NCBI RefSeq assembly: GCF_000711295.1
Contig: NZ_JOMJ01000004.1
Location: 620,001-684,000, forward strand
DNA: 64,000 nucleotides
From: Desulfohalovibrio reitneri
GTDB taxonomy: Bacteria > Desulfobacterota > Desulfovibrionia > Desulfovibrionales > Desulfovibrionaceae
Direction of reading: 5' to 3'
The notes beneath the pieces were generated by a model. The model searched no databases and was not told where the DNA came from. It saw only the letters and a program-made list of their open reading frames with translations. Position numbers and translations under genes: made by a program. Positions 51,727 to 60,411 of the stretch are shown in pieces. Each line of letters opens with the position of its first letter. The first letter of the stretch is position 1.

Positions 51727-52466
51727 TCGAACTCTACGACGTAGGCTTTGCCTATTCCGGTGGCGCGGACGCCCTGCGGGACGTCTCCTTCTCCGTTGGC
51801 CAGGGGGAACTGGTCGGCCTGGTGGGGGCCAACGGCCATGGCAAGTCCACCCTGCTGGCCCTGCTGGCGGGACTCTACAGCCCCACCAGCGGCTTCCTGA
51901 CGGTCCACGGCCACGCCTCGCCGGGGGCGGAAAAAGCCATCCGGGGCAGCGCCGCCCTGGTCTTGCAGGAGGCGGAGTTGCAGGTGCTGGGCGCCACCGT
52001 GGGCGAGGACCTGTGCCTCGGCCTGGAATCTGATCCGCTCAAACGTGACGAGGCCAAGGAATTGGCCGCGCGGTTGGGGCTCTCAGCTTGGGATGCCCCG
52101 GTGCAGACGCTGTCTTTCGGCCAGAAGCGCAAGCTCTGCCTGGCCGGGGCGCTGCTGCGCTCGCCAAGCGTGTTGCTGCTGGACGAACCTTTTTCCGGCC
52201 TGGACTACCCGGGCGCAAGGGAGATGCGCGGGCTTCTTGCCGAGAACAAGCGGGCTGGGCTGACCCAGGTGGTGGCCGCTCACGACGTGGAACCCCTGGC
52301 CGACCTGGCAGACCGCTGGCTGGTGCTGCGCTCCGGCGGGCTGGCCGCTCAGGGGATGGCGGCGGACGTTTTTCCCCGGCTGGAATCCTTCGATGTGCGG
52401 CCGCCCTGCGGCTGGCGGAACGAGGGCGCGAACGTGCTCGAATCCAGGCCGGGCGGGGACTGGTAG
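51723..52466 (+). CDS. bioM: biotin ECF transporter ATPase BioM
   Basis: A 247-residue ABC ATPase energising biotin uptake. Walker A is GANGHGKST, the Q-loop is ALVLQEAELQVLG, the signature is LSFGQKRKLCLAGA and Walker B is VLLLDEPFSGLDYPG, then VAAHDVEPL as the H-loop. The start is GTG. It overlaps bioY and is directly followed by bioN. Confidence 0.92.
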   Translation: MIELYDVGFAYSGGADALRDVSFSVGQGELVGLVGANGHGKSTLLALLAGLYSPTSGFLTVHGHASPGAEKAIRGSAALVLQEAELQVLGATVGEDLCLGLESDPLKRDEAKELAARLGLSAWDAPVQTLSFGQKRKLCLAGALLRSPSVLLLDEPFSGLDYPGAREMRGLLAENKRAGLTQVVAAHDVEPLADLADRWLVLRSGGLAAQGMAADVFPRLESFDVRPPCGWRNEGANVLESRPGGDW

Positions 52467-53213
52467 GTGCGCCCCAGCCTCTCGCTCACACCCCTGCCTT
52501 TTGGCCGACCCGGCCGCGCCCTGCTGGGGCTGGACCCGCGCGTGGCGGTGCTGGTCTGCCTGGCCGTGGGCTTGCTCATCTGGCGGGTGGACGGCGCGGG
52601 GCTGCCGCTGTTGTTGGCAGCCCTCGGCTTCACCGCTTGGCTTGCCGGGGGGATGCGCGGGGACAACCGCGTCCTGTGGCGGGGGTATCTGCTGTTCGTG
52701 CTTGGCTGGAGCGGAGTGAAGCTGGGGCTGGACCTGCTGGGCGGCACGCCATGGCCGGAGGCGGCGGGAGCCGCCGGATTGCTCGGCGGCAGGCTGGTGG
52801 CCCTGCTCCTGGTTGGGTTGTCGCTAGCTCTGATTTCCTCGCCTCGTGGGCTGGGCGCGGCCTTCGCCTGGTATTTGCGGGCTATTCCCCTGGCGCGACG
52901 CCACGCCTGGAAGGCTGCCCTCAGTCTGGCACTTATGATCCATTTCCTGCCACTCATCTGGCAGGTAGCCGGGGGAGTGTCCCGCGGCATTTCGCTGCGG
53001 CTGCCGGAAGCGTCATGGCGTCGGAGGGCGGCGGTCTTTCCGCAGGCCCTCATCCGCGCCCTGAGCCAGAAGACGTGGAGCCAGACCGTGGCTGTGGCCG
53101 CGCGCGGTCTGGACGGGGAGGAGGCCTGGAGGATGCGCTTTCCGCTTCGGCCGCTGCACTGGCTGGCCGGTCTCGCGGCAGTGGCCGTGGTCTACGGAAT
53201 GAGCCTTCTTTGA
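52467..53213 (+). CDS. bioN: biotin ECF transporter T component BioN
   Basis: A 248-residue membrane subunit with about five helices, joining the ATPase to BioY. The conserved ECF-T signature is in AARGLDGEEAWRMR near the C-terminus; GLGAAFAWYLRAIP is the other coupling helix region. The start is GTG directly after the bioM stop. Its last 22 bases overlap the convergent MauE/DoxX gene. Confidence 0.85.
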   Translation: MRPSLSLTPLPFGRPGRALLGLDPRVAVLVCLAVGLLIWRVDGAGLPLLLAALGFTAWLAGGMRGDNRVLWRGYLLFVLGWSGVKLGLDLLGGTPWPEAAGAAGLLGGRLVALLLVGLSLALISSPRGLGAAFAWYLRAIPLARRHAWKAALSLALMIHFLPLIWQVAGGVSRGISLRLPEASWRRRAAVFPQALIRALSQKTWSQTVAVAARGLDGEEAWRMRFPLRPLHWLAGLAAVAVVYGMSLL

Positions 53214-53638
53214 TTCCGTTTCGAGGCCCGGGCCAACTCGCTGAGGTATACACCCAGCGCCAGGGCCAGGATGGCCGCGTCGCGCAGCAGGCTTGTCAGG
53301 ATGTTGGCCTCGTCCTGCGGGGAGAGGGAGAAGCAGCCGCAGGCCACGTCCAGCCCGCGCGCCAGGTTGTAGCCCAGGGCGGCCATGAATACCGCCATGA
53401 GGAGCAGCACCACCAGGGACGCTCCAAGCCGCAAGAGCCCCAGCACCAGGAAAACGCCGCACAGCATTTCGATCCAGGGCAGGCCCAGGGCGATGGGGTT
53501 GACCAGCACGTCCGGCACAAGCTGGTAGTTGTAGATGACCCTTGCGAAGGCGAAGGGGTCGGCGATCTTGTCCAGGCTGGCCCAGATGAAGAGCAGGCCC
53601 AGGGCCATGCGGGGCAGTGCGGAAAGCAGGCGGCTCAC
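53192..53638 (-). CDS. MauE/DoxX-family membrane protein
   Basis: A 148-residue protein with four hydrophobic helices (ALGLLFIWASLDKIADPF, LVNPIALGLPWIEMLCGVFLVLGL, VVLLLMAVFMAALGYN and the last one). The cysteine pair in DVACGCFS lies between helices 3 and 4, as in MauE/DoxX-like proteins linked to disulfide or sulfur handling. GTG at 53638 overlaps the rhodanese stop (GTGA) and follows GGGGGAG. With the rhodanese it forms a likely periplasmic or membrane sulfur-relay pair. Confidence 0.8.
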   Translation of the reverse strand: MSRLLSALPRMALGLLFIWASLDKIADPFAFARVIYNYQLVPDVLVNPIALGLPWIEMLCGVFLVLGLLRLGASLVVLLLMAVFMAALGYNLARGLDVACGCFSLSPQDEANILTSLLRDAAILALALGVYLSELARASKRNQRRLIP

Positions 53639-54144
53639 TGCGCTCCCCCTTCGGTTTGGTCCGCGTCCATCTGCCTGGCCACAGGGCCTTGGGCCTCGAG
53701 CCAGGCTTGCCATCCGCCGGGCATGACCAACACGTCTTCAAAGCCCTCCAGCCGCAGTGTCTCAGCCATTTCCGAGGCCTTGTCGCAGGTCAGGGAGGAG
53801 CAGTAGATGACCAGCCAGCGTTCGCGGGGCAGGGCCTGCACCCCCTGGGCCGCGCTTGGAGAGAAGGGGTTGTATGGGATGTGCAGCGCGCCCGGTACGT
53901 GGCCTTCGAGGTACTCGGAGCGGCCGCGGGCATCAACGAAGAGTACGTCCTCGCGATCAAGGAGTTCGATGGCCTGCTCCGCGTCCACGCTGCCGCCCTG
54001 GCCGAGTTCGGCCATGCGTTTGGCCGACCAGTCTTCGATCCAGGGCAGGGTGTCGGGCCGGATGGAGTTGGCCGCGGCCCCGGCGAGCAGGGCGAGTACG
54101 AGCAGCAGGATGGCCTGGCGGATTGAGGAAGCGACGGGTTTCAC
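53635..54144 (-). CDS. exported rhodanese-like sulfur transferase
   Basis: A 169-residue protein with an N-terminal signal anchor (about 8-25) and one rhodanese domain (about 50-165). The CH2A motif is VDARGRSEYLEGHVPGA, and the active-site cysteine is in VIYCSSLTCDKA. The start is GTG at 54144 with AAGGATT upstream. It overlaps the MauE/DoxX gene by four bases, so the two are translated together. The donor and acceptor of sulfur are unknown. Confidence 0.85.
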   Translation of the reverse strand: MKPVASSIRQAILLLVLALLAGAAANSIRPDTLPWIEDWSAKRMAELGQGGSVDAEQAIELLDREDVLFVDARGRSEYLEGHVPGALHIPYNPFSPSAAQGVQALPRERWLVIYCSSLTCDKASEMAETLRLEGFEDVLVMPGGWQAWLEAQGPVARQMDADQTEGGAQ

Positions 54145-54234
54145 GGGGAATCCTTGTTTGGCGTGCTGCCAGCCGAAGTAGCACGAGCCGGGGCGTGGAG
54201 CAACAACCCGGAAAAGGGTGGAGGCCTGTCCGCC

Positions 54235-54981
54235 CTACGTCCTGCGCAACAGGCAGACGAATTCCTGGTTGCCCTTGGGGCCGGTGATGCTGGAGGGAAC
54301 AACCCCTTCGGACGTCAGGCCCAGCTCGTCCCGTGCGAAAGCCAGCACCTTGTCCACCGCCTTTTGCCGAAGGGCTTCGTCCCGCACCACGCCCTTGCCC
54401 ACTTCGCTCCGCTCCAGTTCGAACTGGGGCTTGATGAGGACAACCATGCGGCCCTCCGGCCGGAGCATGGGCAGCAGGGCGGGCAGGACCCGTGTCAGGG
54501 AGATGAAGGACAAGTCGGCGGCGATGAGGTCCACTGGCCCGGGCAGCAAATCCGGCGGGGCCAGCCGCAGGTTGATTCCCTCCATGCTCACCACGCGTTC
54601 GTCCGCCAGCAGCTTTTCGTGCAGCTGGTCACGCCCCACGTCCACGGCGTAGACCCTGGCCGCTCCGTGCTGCAGCAGGCAGTCGGTGAAGCCGCCGGTG
54701 GAAGCCCCGGCGTCCAGGCAGACCAGTCCCGTTACATCCAGGTGAAACGCCTCGATGGCTGTGAGAAGTTTCTCCGCCCCGCGCGAGACATAGGGGCAGG
54801 GGGCTTCAATTTCCAGAACCGCGTCGGGGGGGAGCTGCTGGCCGGGCTTATCCACCCGCTCCCGCCGTCCGTCGCCCAGCAGAAAAACGCGCCCGGCCAT
54901 GATCAGCCGTTTGGCGCGTTCCCTGCTTTCGGCCAGCCCCTGTTCAAAGGCCAGCTGGTCCGCCCGCTTTCTGGCGGCCAT
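54235..54981 (-). CDS. tlyA: TlyA-family rRNA ribose 2'-O-methyltransferase
   Basis: A 248-residue protein with an N-terminal S4 RNA-binding domain (about 6-65: ADQLAFEQGLAESRERAKRLI) and an FtsJ-like methyltransferase domain (YVSRGAEKLL, CLDAGASTGGFTDCLLQHGA, AVDVGRDQL, DLSFISL, LIKPQFE). LIKPQFE is the TlyA mark. The start at 54981 lies one base from the thrC stop with AAGGGG upstream, so it belongs to the same unit as thrC. Confidence 0.9.
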   Translation of the reverse strand: MAARKRADQLAFEQGLAESRERAKRLIMAGRVFLLGDGRRERVDKPGQQLPPDAVLEIEAPCPYVSRGAEKLLTAIEAFHLDVTGLVCLDAGASTGGFTDCLLQHGAARVYAVDVGRDQLHEKLLADERVVSMEGINLRLAPPDLLPGPVDLIAADLSFISLTRVLPALLPMLRPEGRMVVLIKPQFELERSEVGKGVVRDEALRQKAVDKVLAFARDELGLTSEGVVPSSITGPKGNQEFVCLLRRT

Positions 54982-54982
54982 G

Positions 54983-56437
54983 CTACCCCTTGGCCTTGAG
55001 CCCCAGTTTGGCCACCACGTTCTCGGCGGCCTGGCGGGCGTAGGCGGCGCGGTCCAAACGCTGCAACTCGGCGGCGTCGATGACGGGCTCGGGGCGGTTG
55101 ACCAGTTCCGCCTTGGGCTGAATGCCATACTCGGGTGGGAAGGAGTCGTTGAAGTACATTTCCTGGAAGCCGATGAACTTGAGCATGTGGGCGGTGGCGT
55201 CCAGCACGGCCAGCTCGTCGGGGTCGATGAGACCCTGCTCGCGGGCGGCCAGCAGCCCGGCCAGACATTCGCCGCCCTGTGTGCAGGAGATGTGGCCGTG
55301 GCGGTTGGCCAGAAGCATGCCTTCGATGATGGCCTGCTCCTCCACCTGCACAACCTGGAAGGCCCCCGGTCCGGCGGCCTTTTCCAGCTTGTCCGCGAAG
55401 TGGGCCACGCGAGGAAAGGAGACGGGGTCGCCGATCATGGCCGCCTGGGCCACCGAGGCGGAGACGTTCACCGGCTGGTAGATCCGCTCGGGCGGCTCCT
55501 GGCGGTAATAGCGGTAGACCGGGTCGGCGTGGTGCGACTGCACCCCGAAAACGCGGGGCAGGCCGGTGAGGATGCCCAGTTCGTACATTTTCAGCAGGCC
55601 GGACATGATGGCCGTGATGTTGCCCGCGTTGCCGATGGGCACGAAGATGCATTTGCCGGAGAGGTCCCAGTCGAACCACTGGGCGGTCTCGAAGGCGTAG
55701 GATTCCTGGCCAAGGATGCGCCAGGCGTTCTTGGAGTTGAGCAGGGCCACGTCGTAGTTGTCCGCCAAGTGCTCCACAACCTTCATGCAGTCGTCGAACA
55801 CCCCGGGGACTTCCAGCACCGTGGCCCCTGAGCCCAGCGGCTGGGCCAGCTGCTGCGGTGTGACCTTGCCTTCGGGCAGGATGACAACGGAGGTGATGCC
55901 CGAGCCCACGTAGGCGGCGTACAGCGCGGCCGCGGCCGAGGTGTCGCCGGTGGAGGCGCAGACCGCCAGCAGCTCGTCCATCTTCCGCGCCCGCATGAGG
56001 TGACCCAGAAAGGAGAAGGCGCAGGCCATGCCCCGGTCCTTGAAGGAGGCGGAGGGGTTCTGGCCGTCGTTCTTGAAGGCCAGCCGCTGGCCGCCCAGCT
56101 TGGCGGACAGGGCGGGAGAGGACTCGATGATGGGGGTCTGTCCCTCGCCCAGATAAACGATGTCCCGCTCCTCCATGACCGGGGCCATGAGTTCGTAGAA
56201 GCGGAAGATGCCGCGAAGGGCGGGGTTCTTGGTCATGGCCCGGGCGTCGAACAACTCCCGCCAGGCTTTGCCCGGCGTGTCGCGCAAAGCGTCGAACTCC
56301 GTGTCCTCCAGCAGAAAGACGCCGGAACATTCTGGGCAGGTGTAGTGCAGTTCGGTGGTGTCGAAACGGCCGCCGCAGCCCAGGCAGACGTATTCCATGC
56401 TGCCGCGTCGGGTGGGAAACTGGTCGGGGGGAGCCAT
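54983..56437 (-). CDS. thrC: threonine synthase
   Basis: A 484-residue PLP enzyme turning O-phosphohomoserine into threonine. The N-terminus has a zinc-ribbon-like set CLGCGGRF with CPECSG, then YLGEGQTPI and the PLP lysine in NPSASFKDRGMA. SGDTSAAA-like CASTGDTSAAAALYAAYVG and PIGNAGNITAIMSG bind phosphate. The start at 56437 is chosen because GAGGATTCGC lies just upstream; ATG at 56398 is 13 codons further in and lacks one. Its length is a little above the usual 430, owing to the zinc part. Genes downstream: tlyA. Confidence 0.93.
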   Translation of the reverse strand: MAPPDQFPTRRGSMEYVCLGCGGRFDTTELHYTCPECSGVFLLEDTEFDALRDTPGKAWRELFDARAMTKNPALRGIFRFYELMAPVMEERDIVYLGEGQTPIIESSPALSAKLGGQRLAFKNDGQNPSASFKDRGMACAFSFLGHLMRARKMDELLAVCASTGDTSAAAALYAAYVGSGITSVVILPEGKVTPQQLAQPLGSGATVLEVPGVFDDCMKVVEHLADNYDVALLNSKNAWRILGQESYAFETAQWFDWDLSGKCIFVPIGNAGNITAIMSGLLKMYELGILTGLPRVFGVQSHHADPVYRYYRQEPPERIYQPVNVSASVAQAAMIGDPVSFPRVAHFADKLEKAAGPGAFQVVQVEEQAIIEGMLLANRHGHISCTQGGECLAGLLAAREQGLIDPDELAVLDATAHMLKFIGFQEMYFNDSFPPEYGIQPKAELVNRPEPVIDAAELQRLDRAAYARQAAENVVAKLGLKAKG

Positions 56438-56511
56438 GCGAATCCTCGGAAGTTTGGTTGGGGCGGTGAGTGTCCGGTGGCCGGGGTTGTAGCCCGGAGG
56501 ACGGTCGAGGT

Positions 56512-57018
56512 CTAGCCGGGCCAGACCGCCGGGACAGACAGCCAGAACATGAACACCCCGATGCCGAACTTGGCCACGATGCCCAGCACGTTGCCGAAGA
56601 GCGCGCCCATGGCCGAACGGTGTGCCTCCTTCCAGGGGCGGTTCAGGGTGCGTTCGGCTGCCAGACCGCCCGCGTAGGCCCCCAGGAAGGCACCCGGAAT
56701 GGCCCCCAGGCCGAAGCCGATGGGCGCGCCCAGCACCGCCCCGATAATGGAGCCGAAGATGGACCACCAGTTGCCCCGCCTGGAGCCGCCGTAACGTTTG
56801 ACCCCGACGGCCTGGGTCAGGAACTGGATGACTTCGCCCACTGCTGCCAGTCCGCCCAGGAGCAGAAAGAAGCCCCACCCTTGCGACATTTCCGGATGGA
56901 ACCACTTCCAGACCAGCATGAAGGCCAGCAGGAGCCAGTTGCCCGGCAAGGAGAACGGATGCAGGAGAAGCGTCAAGAAAAGCAGGAAGATGAACAGTCC
57001 GGCCCAGAGTTCGGCCAT
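56512..57018 (-). CDS. DUF456-family membrane protein
   Basis: A 168-residue protein with four or five helices. The N-terminal helix (ELWAGLFIFLLFLTLLLHPFSLPGNWLLL) and the glycine-rich repeat GSIIGAVLGAPIGFGLGAIPGAFLGAYAGGLAAE are the DUF456 pattern. The start at 57018 follows GGAGAAGAGC; GTG at 57042 is possible. Function is unknown. It lies between thrC and paaK. Confidence 0.8.
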   Translation of the reverse strand: MAELWAGLFIFLLFLTLLLHPFSLPGNWLLLAFMLVWKWFHPEMSQGWGFFLLLGGLAAVGEVIQFLTQAVGVKRYGGSRRGNWWSIFGSIIGAVLGAPIGFGLGAIPGAFLGAYAGGLAAERTLNRPWKEAHRSAMGALFGNVLGIVAKFGIGVFMFWLSVPAVWPG

Positions 57019-57096
57019 GCTCTTCTCCACAAGGCTTGTCACCCGTCCGGCGACCGGGCGGGCGGAGCGTTGGTTTCGCGGCGGCCCTGTGGGCGG

Positions 57097-58383
57097 TTAG
57101 CGCAGGTCGCGGACGCGCTGCGCCTTGCCTTCCCCGGCCGGCAGATGTCCCCGCTGGACCAGCTCCACGCGGGGGGTGATGAGAATCTCGTCCCGCAGGC
57201 GGGAGGCGATGCGTTTCTGCAGCCCGGTCAGGGCGCGCATGTCCTCCACGAAATAGTCGTCGGTGATCTCCACCTTGACGGTGAAGTCCTCCCGCGTTCC
57301 CTGCCGGGTCAGCTCGATGAGGTAGTTGCCGCCCACTTCGCTCATGCCCATGAGCACCTGCTCCACCTGCATGGGGTAAATGTTCACGCCCTTGATGATG
57401 AGCATGTCGTCGGAGCGGCCGGCGATGCGGTCCAGGCGGCGGTGGACCCGGCCGCAGGCGCATTCGCCAGGCAGAAAGCGGGTCAGGTCGCGGGTGCGGT
57501 AGCGGATGAGGGGCATGCCATCACGGGAGAGGGTGGTCATGACCAGCTCTCCGATTTCCCCCTCGGACACGGGTTCCAGGGTCTCCGGGTTGAGGATCTC
57601 GGCGATGTAAGCGTCTTCCCAGAGGTGCATGCCGCATTGCTCCTCGCATTCGAAGGCCACGCCGGGGCCGTTCATTTCCGAGAGGCCGTAGGAGTTGTAC
57701 GCCTTGCAGGCGAAAAGATCTTCGATGCGGCGGCGGATTTCCTCGGTGTGGGGCTCCGCGCCGATAAGGGCGATGCGCAGGGGCAGGGAGGCGGGATCGA
57801 TGCCTTCGGCCTGGAGGAATTCGGCGAAGTACAGGGCGTAGGAGGGGATGATGTGGGCGCAGGTGACATTGAAGTCGCGCAGCAGCTTGACCTGGCGGCG
57901 GGAGTTGCCCGCCCCGGCGGGAATGGTCAGGCAGCCCAGCTTTTCCGCGCCGTAGTGGATGCCCAGGCCGCCGGTGAAGAGGCCGTAGCCGCTCATGTTC
58001 TGGAAAATGTCAGAAGGCCGGACTCCGGCCATGTGCAGGCAGCGGGCCATGAGCGAGGCCCAGGTGTCCAGGTCCTTGTGGGTGTAGAGGACCGCCGTGG
58101 GCGAGCCCGTGGTGCCGGATGAAGCGTGCAGGCGGACCAGCTCGTCCACTTCCACGGTAAGCATGCCGTAGGGGTAGCACTCGCGCAGGTCCTGCTTGGT
58201 GGTCAGGGGCAGACGGGCGATGTCGTTGGGCGAGGAGATGTCGTCCGCCGAGATTCCGGCCTCGTCCAGAACCTTGCCGTAGAAGGGGGAGCGGGCGGCC
58301 CGGGCCACGGTTTCGCGCAGTCGCTGTGTCTGGAGGCTACGGATTTCGTCGCGGGAAAGGCCTTCCTCGGCGTGCAAGAACAC
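57097..58383 (-). CDS. paaK: phenylacetate-CoA ligase (PaaK-type AMP-forming)
   Basis: A 428-residue adenylating enzyme. The P-loop is HASSGTTGSPTAV; later motifs are AYNSYGLSEMNGPG, YRTRDLTRF and GRSDDMLIIKGVNIYP. It is shorter than acetyl-CoA synthetases, as PaaK proteins are. It would activate phenylacetate or another aryl acid to its CoA thioester. The start is GTG at 58383 with AGGAG upstream. In sulfate reducers such enzymes often serve indole- or phenylacetate use, or scavenge. Confidence 0.9.
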   Translation of the reverse strand: MFLHAEEGLSRDEIRSLQTQRLRETVARAARSPFYGKVLDEAGISADDISSPNDIARLPLTTKQDLRECYPYGMLTVEVDELVRLHASSGTTGSPTAVLYTHKDLDTWASLMARCLHMAGVRPSDIFQNMSGYGLFTGGLGIHYGAEKLGCLTIPAGAGNSRRQVKLLRDFNVTCAHIIPSYALYFAEFLQAEGIDPASLPLRIALIGAEPHTEEIRRRIEDLFACKAYNSYGLSEMNGPGVAFECEEQCGMHLWEDAYIAEILNPETLEPVSEGEIGELVMTTLSRDGMPLIRYRTRDLTRFLPGECACGRVHRRLDRIAGRSDDMLIIKGVNIYPMQVEQVLMGMSEVGGNYLIELTRQGTREDFTVKVEITDDYFVEDMRALTGLQKRIASRLRDEILITPRVELVQRGHLPAGEGKAQRVRDLR

Positions 58384-58411
58384 GGTGGCGGACTCCTGCT
58401 TTTTGCTGTGG

Positions 58412-59824
58412 TCAGCCGCCGGTGGGCATGAATTCCGACGGCTCGGGAATGAGGGACAGGTCGCCGAAGCTGGTGCTCGGCCCGTGGAAATGCAGCTCCA
58501 GCTCGCCCACGGGGCCGTTGCGCTGCTTGCCGATGATGATTTCGGCGATGCCCTTTTTTGGCGACTCCTTATTGTACACCTCGTCGCGGTAGATGAACAT
58601 GATCATGTCCGCGTCCTGCTCAATGGCGCCCGACTCGCGCAGGTCGGAAAGCATGGGCTTGCGGTTGGAGCGCTCCTCCACCTTGCGGTTGAGCTGCGAG
58701 AGGGCGATGACCGGGATGTCCAGTTCCTTGGCCAGGGCCTTGAGGTTGCGGGAAATGTCGGAAATCTCCTGCTCGCGGGAGTCGATGCGGCGGGAGGCGC
58801 GCATAAGTTGCAGGTAGTCCACGATGACCATCCCCAATCCCTTCTCCTTCTTCATGCGGCGGCAGCGAGCTCGCAGCTCCAGCACGGACAGGGCAGGGGT
58901 GTCGTCGATGTAAATGGGCGCGGGGGAGACGATTTCGGCCGCGTCGTACAGCCTGGACCAGTCGTCGTCGCCAAGGTGCCCCCGACGCATGTGGGAGAGG
59001 TCCACCCGGCCCTGGATGCAGAGCAGGCGGGAAACGAGCTGTTCCTTGCTCATTTCCAGGGAGAAGAGGAGCGTGGGGACCTCGTCCACGCTGCGGGCGG
59101 CGTTGAGGGCCAGATTCAGGGCGAAGGCCGTCTTGCCCATGGACGGGCGGGCGGCGATGATGACCAGGTCTGACTTCTGGAAGCCGGCGGTGTACTCGTT
59201 GAGCTTGGTGTAGCCGGTGTCCACGCCGGTGATGAGTTCGGTGCGTTCGGAGCGGGCGGTAAGGTCCTCGAAAACCGAAGTGACGATGTCCCGCGACGAG
59301 GCGATGATCTCGGAGGAGCGTTTCTCCGCGATGGAGAAGATGGTCTGTTCGCTCTCGTCGATTAGGGCGTCGATGTCCACCCGCTTCTCGAAGCTCTCCG
59401 AGACGATCTTCAGACCGGCCTCGATGAGCTGGCGCTGGGAGGAGGTGTCGCGGACTAGGGCGGCGTAGTGCACCGCGTGGGCCGCGCTGACAATGGAGGA
59501 GACCAGTTCGGCCAGGTACGGCTTTCCCCCGGCCTGGTCCAGCGACTCCATGCGCTCCAGTTCGGCCGAGGCCGTGACCAGGTCCATGGCCACGCCCTTG
59601 CGGTCAAGCTCCTTGAGCGCGCGGAAGATCAGTCGATGGGCGGGGGAGTAGAAGTCGTCCTCGTTGATGACCTCGAGGACCTGGGAAAAGATGGAGTTTT
59701 TATGGAAAACCCCCCCCAGAACCCCTTGCTCGGCTTCGAGGTTATGGGGGGGGACTTTGCGCAGCAGATCGGAGGAGGCCCCGGAGGCCTCCCCCGGCTG
59801 GGAACCAAGTCCCTGAAAGGAACC
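58412..59824 (-). CDS. dnaB: replicative DNA helicase DnaB, start not resolved
   Basis: About 470 residues, like E. coli DnaB. The N-terminal domain reads SSDLLRKVPPHNLEAEQ, then DFYSPAHRLIFRALKEL, and the RecA core has Walker A in ARPSMGKTAFALN, with SLEMSKEQLVSRLL, VDYLQLM, SQLNRKVEERSNRKP and DLRESGAIEQDADMI. The reading frame is open from the rplI stop onward, but I find no ATG, GTG or TTG in frame before 59593 (a GTG inside the N-domain, after the conserved PPHNLEAEQ). A CTG pair lies at 59762-59767. A C8 and a G8 run lie in the first codons. A sequencing slip, a non-standard start or a frameshift is possible. Confidence 0.88.
   Translation of the reverse strand, partial: GSFQGLGSQPGEASGASSDLLRKVPPHNLEAEQGVLGGVFHKNSIFSQVLEVINEDDFYSPAHRLIFRALKELDRKGVAMDLVTASAELERMESLDQAGGKPYLAELVSSIVSAAHAVHYAALVRDTSSQRQLIEAGLKIVSESFEKRVDIDALIDESEQTIFSIAEKRSSEIIASSRDIVTSVFEDLTARSERTELITGVDTGYTKLNEYTAGFQKSDLVIIAARPSMGKTAFALNLALNAARSVDEVPTLLFSLEMSKEQLVSRLLCIQGRVDLSHMRRGHLGDDDWSRLYDAAEIVSPAPIYIDDTPALSVLELRARCRRMKKEKGLGMVIVDYLQLMRASRRIDSREQEISDISRNLKALAKELDIPVIALSQLNRKVEERSNRKPMLSDLRESGAIEQDADMIMFIYRDEVYNKESPKKGIAEIIIGKQRNGPVGELELHFHGPSTSFGDLSLIPEPSEFMPTGG
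59710..59753 (-). promoter_or_regulatory. strong hairpin in the dnaB 5' coding region
   Basis: On the minus strand C8 (59746-59753) pairs with G8 (59710-59717), extended by AACC with GGTT and one mismatch, around a 16-base loop, and is followed by UUUUCC. It resembles an intrinsic terminator or attenuator placed inside the conserved PPHNLEAEQGVLGG codons. Confidence 0.5.
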
Positions 59825-59825
59825 G

Positions 59826-60401
59826 CTATTCGGGCTGCTCGGTTTCGGGCTCAGAGGACACCTCGGCTTCCTCGCCCTCCACGGGCTCGGGAGTGGCGGG
59901 CTCGCGGGCTTCCACCGGGGCTTCTTCCAGGGAGGCGATCTCTTCCTCGAAGGAACCGCCCTCGCGCAGGACCTTGACCGTGACGGTGGGAGAGACCTCG
60001 GGGTGCAGCTTGACCGGAACCTCGTATTCGCCCAGGGCGCGGATGGGGGAGTCGAGCTGGATTTTGCGCTTGTCCAGATCGACCCCCTGCTCGGCCAAGG
60101 CGTCGCCGATCATGGCGGAGGTGACGGAGCCGTAGAGCTTGTCGTTCTCGCCGACACGCACCCGGATTTCCACCTCGGTCTCGTCGAGCTTTTCGGCTTG
60201 GCTCTTGGCCTCCTGACGGATCTGCTCCATCTTGGCCTCGAGCTTCTTGCGCTCCACCTCGAACGCCCTGGTGTTGGCGCGGGTGGCGCGCATGGCCAGT
60301 CCCTGGGGTATGAGGTAGTTGCGGGCGTAGCCGTCCTTGACGGTGACGTGGTCGCCCACGCGTCCCAGGGTGTCCACGTCGGCGCGGAGAATGATGTCCA
60401 T
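59826..60401 (-). CDS. rplI: 50S ribosomal protein L9 (bL9)
   Basis: A 191-residue bL9. The N-terminal RNA-binding domain has MDIILRADVDTLGRVGDHV and DGYARNYLIPQGLAM, the family signature, then the long linker helix and the C-terminal domain. The last 40 residues form an acidic, alanine- and glutamate-rich tail (EEEIASLEEAPVEAREP) absent from E. coli L9 (149 residues). It follows rpsR by ten bases, and dnaB lies just downstream. Confidence 0.95.
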   Translation of the reverse strand: MDIILRADVDTLGRVGDHVTVKDGYARNYLIPQGLAMRATRANTRAFEVERKKLEAKMEQIRQEAKSQAEKLDETEVEIRVRVGENDKLYGSVTSAMIGDALAEQGVDLDKRKIQLDSPIRALGEYEVPVKLHPEVSPTVTVKVLREGGSFEEEIASLEEAPVEAREPATPEPVEGEEAEVSSEPETEQPE

Positions 60402-60411
60402 GACGCTCCTC

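Noticed and set aside
48776-54144. A peptide natural-product cluster built around the SagB-like gene
   Set aside because: The neighbours are biotin genes and housekeeping functions; no precursor peptide, YcaO or transporter for a peptide was found.
58412-59593. dnaB beginning at GTG 59593
   Set aside because: This start would drop the conserved PPHNLEAEQ and half of the N-terminal domain, which is in frame upstream.
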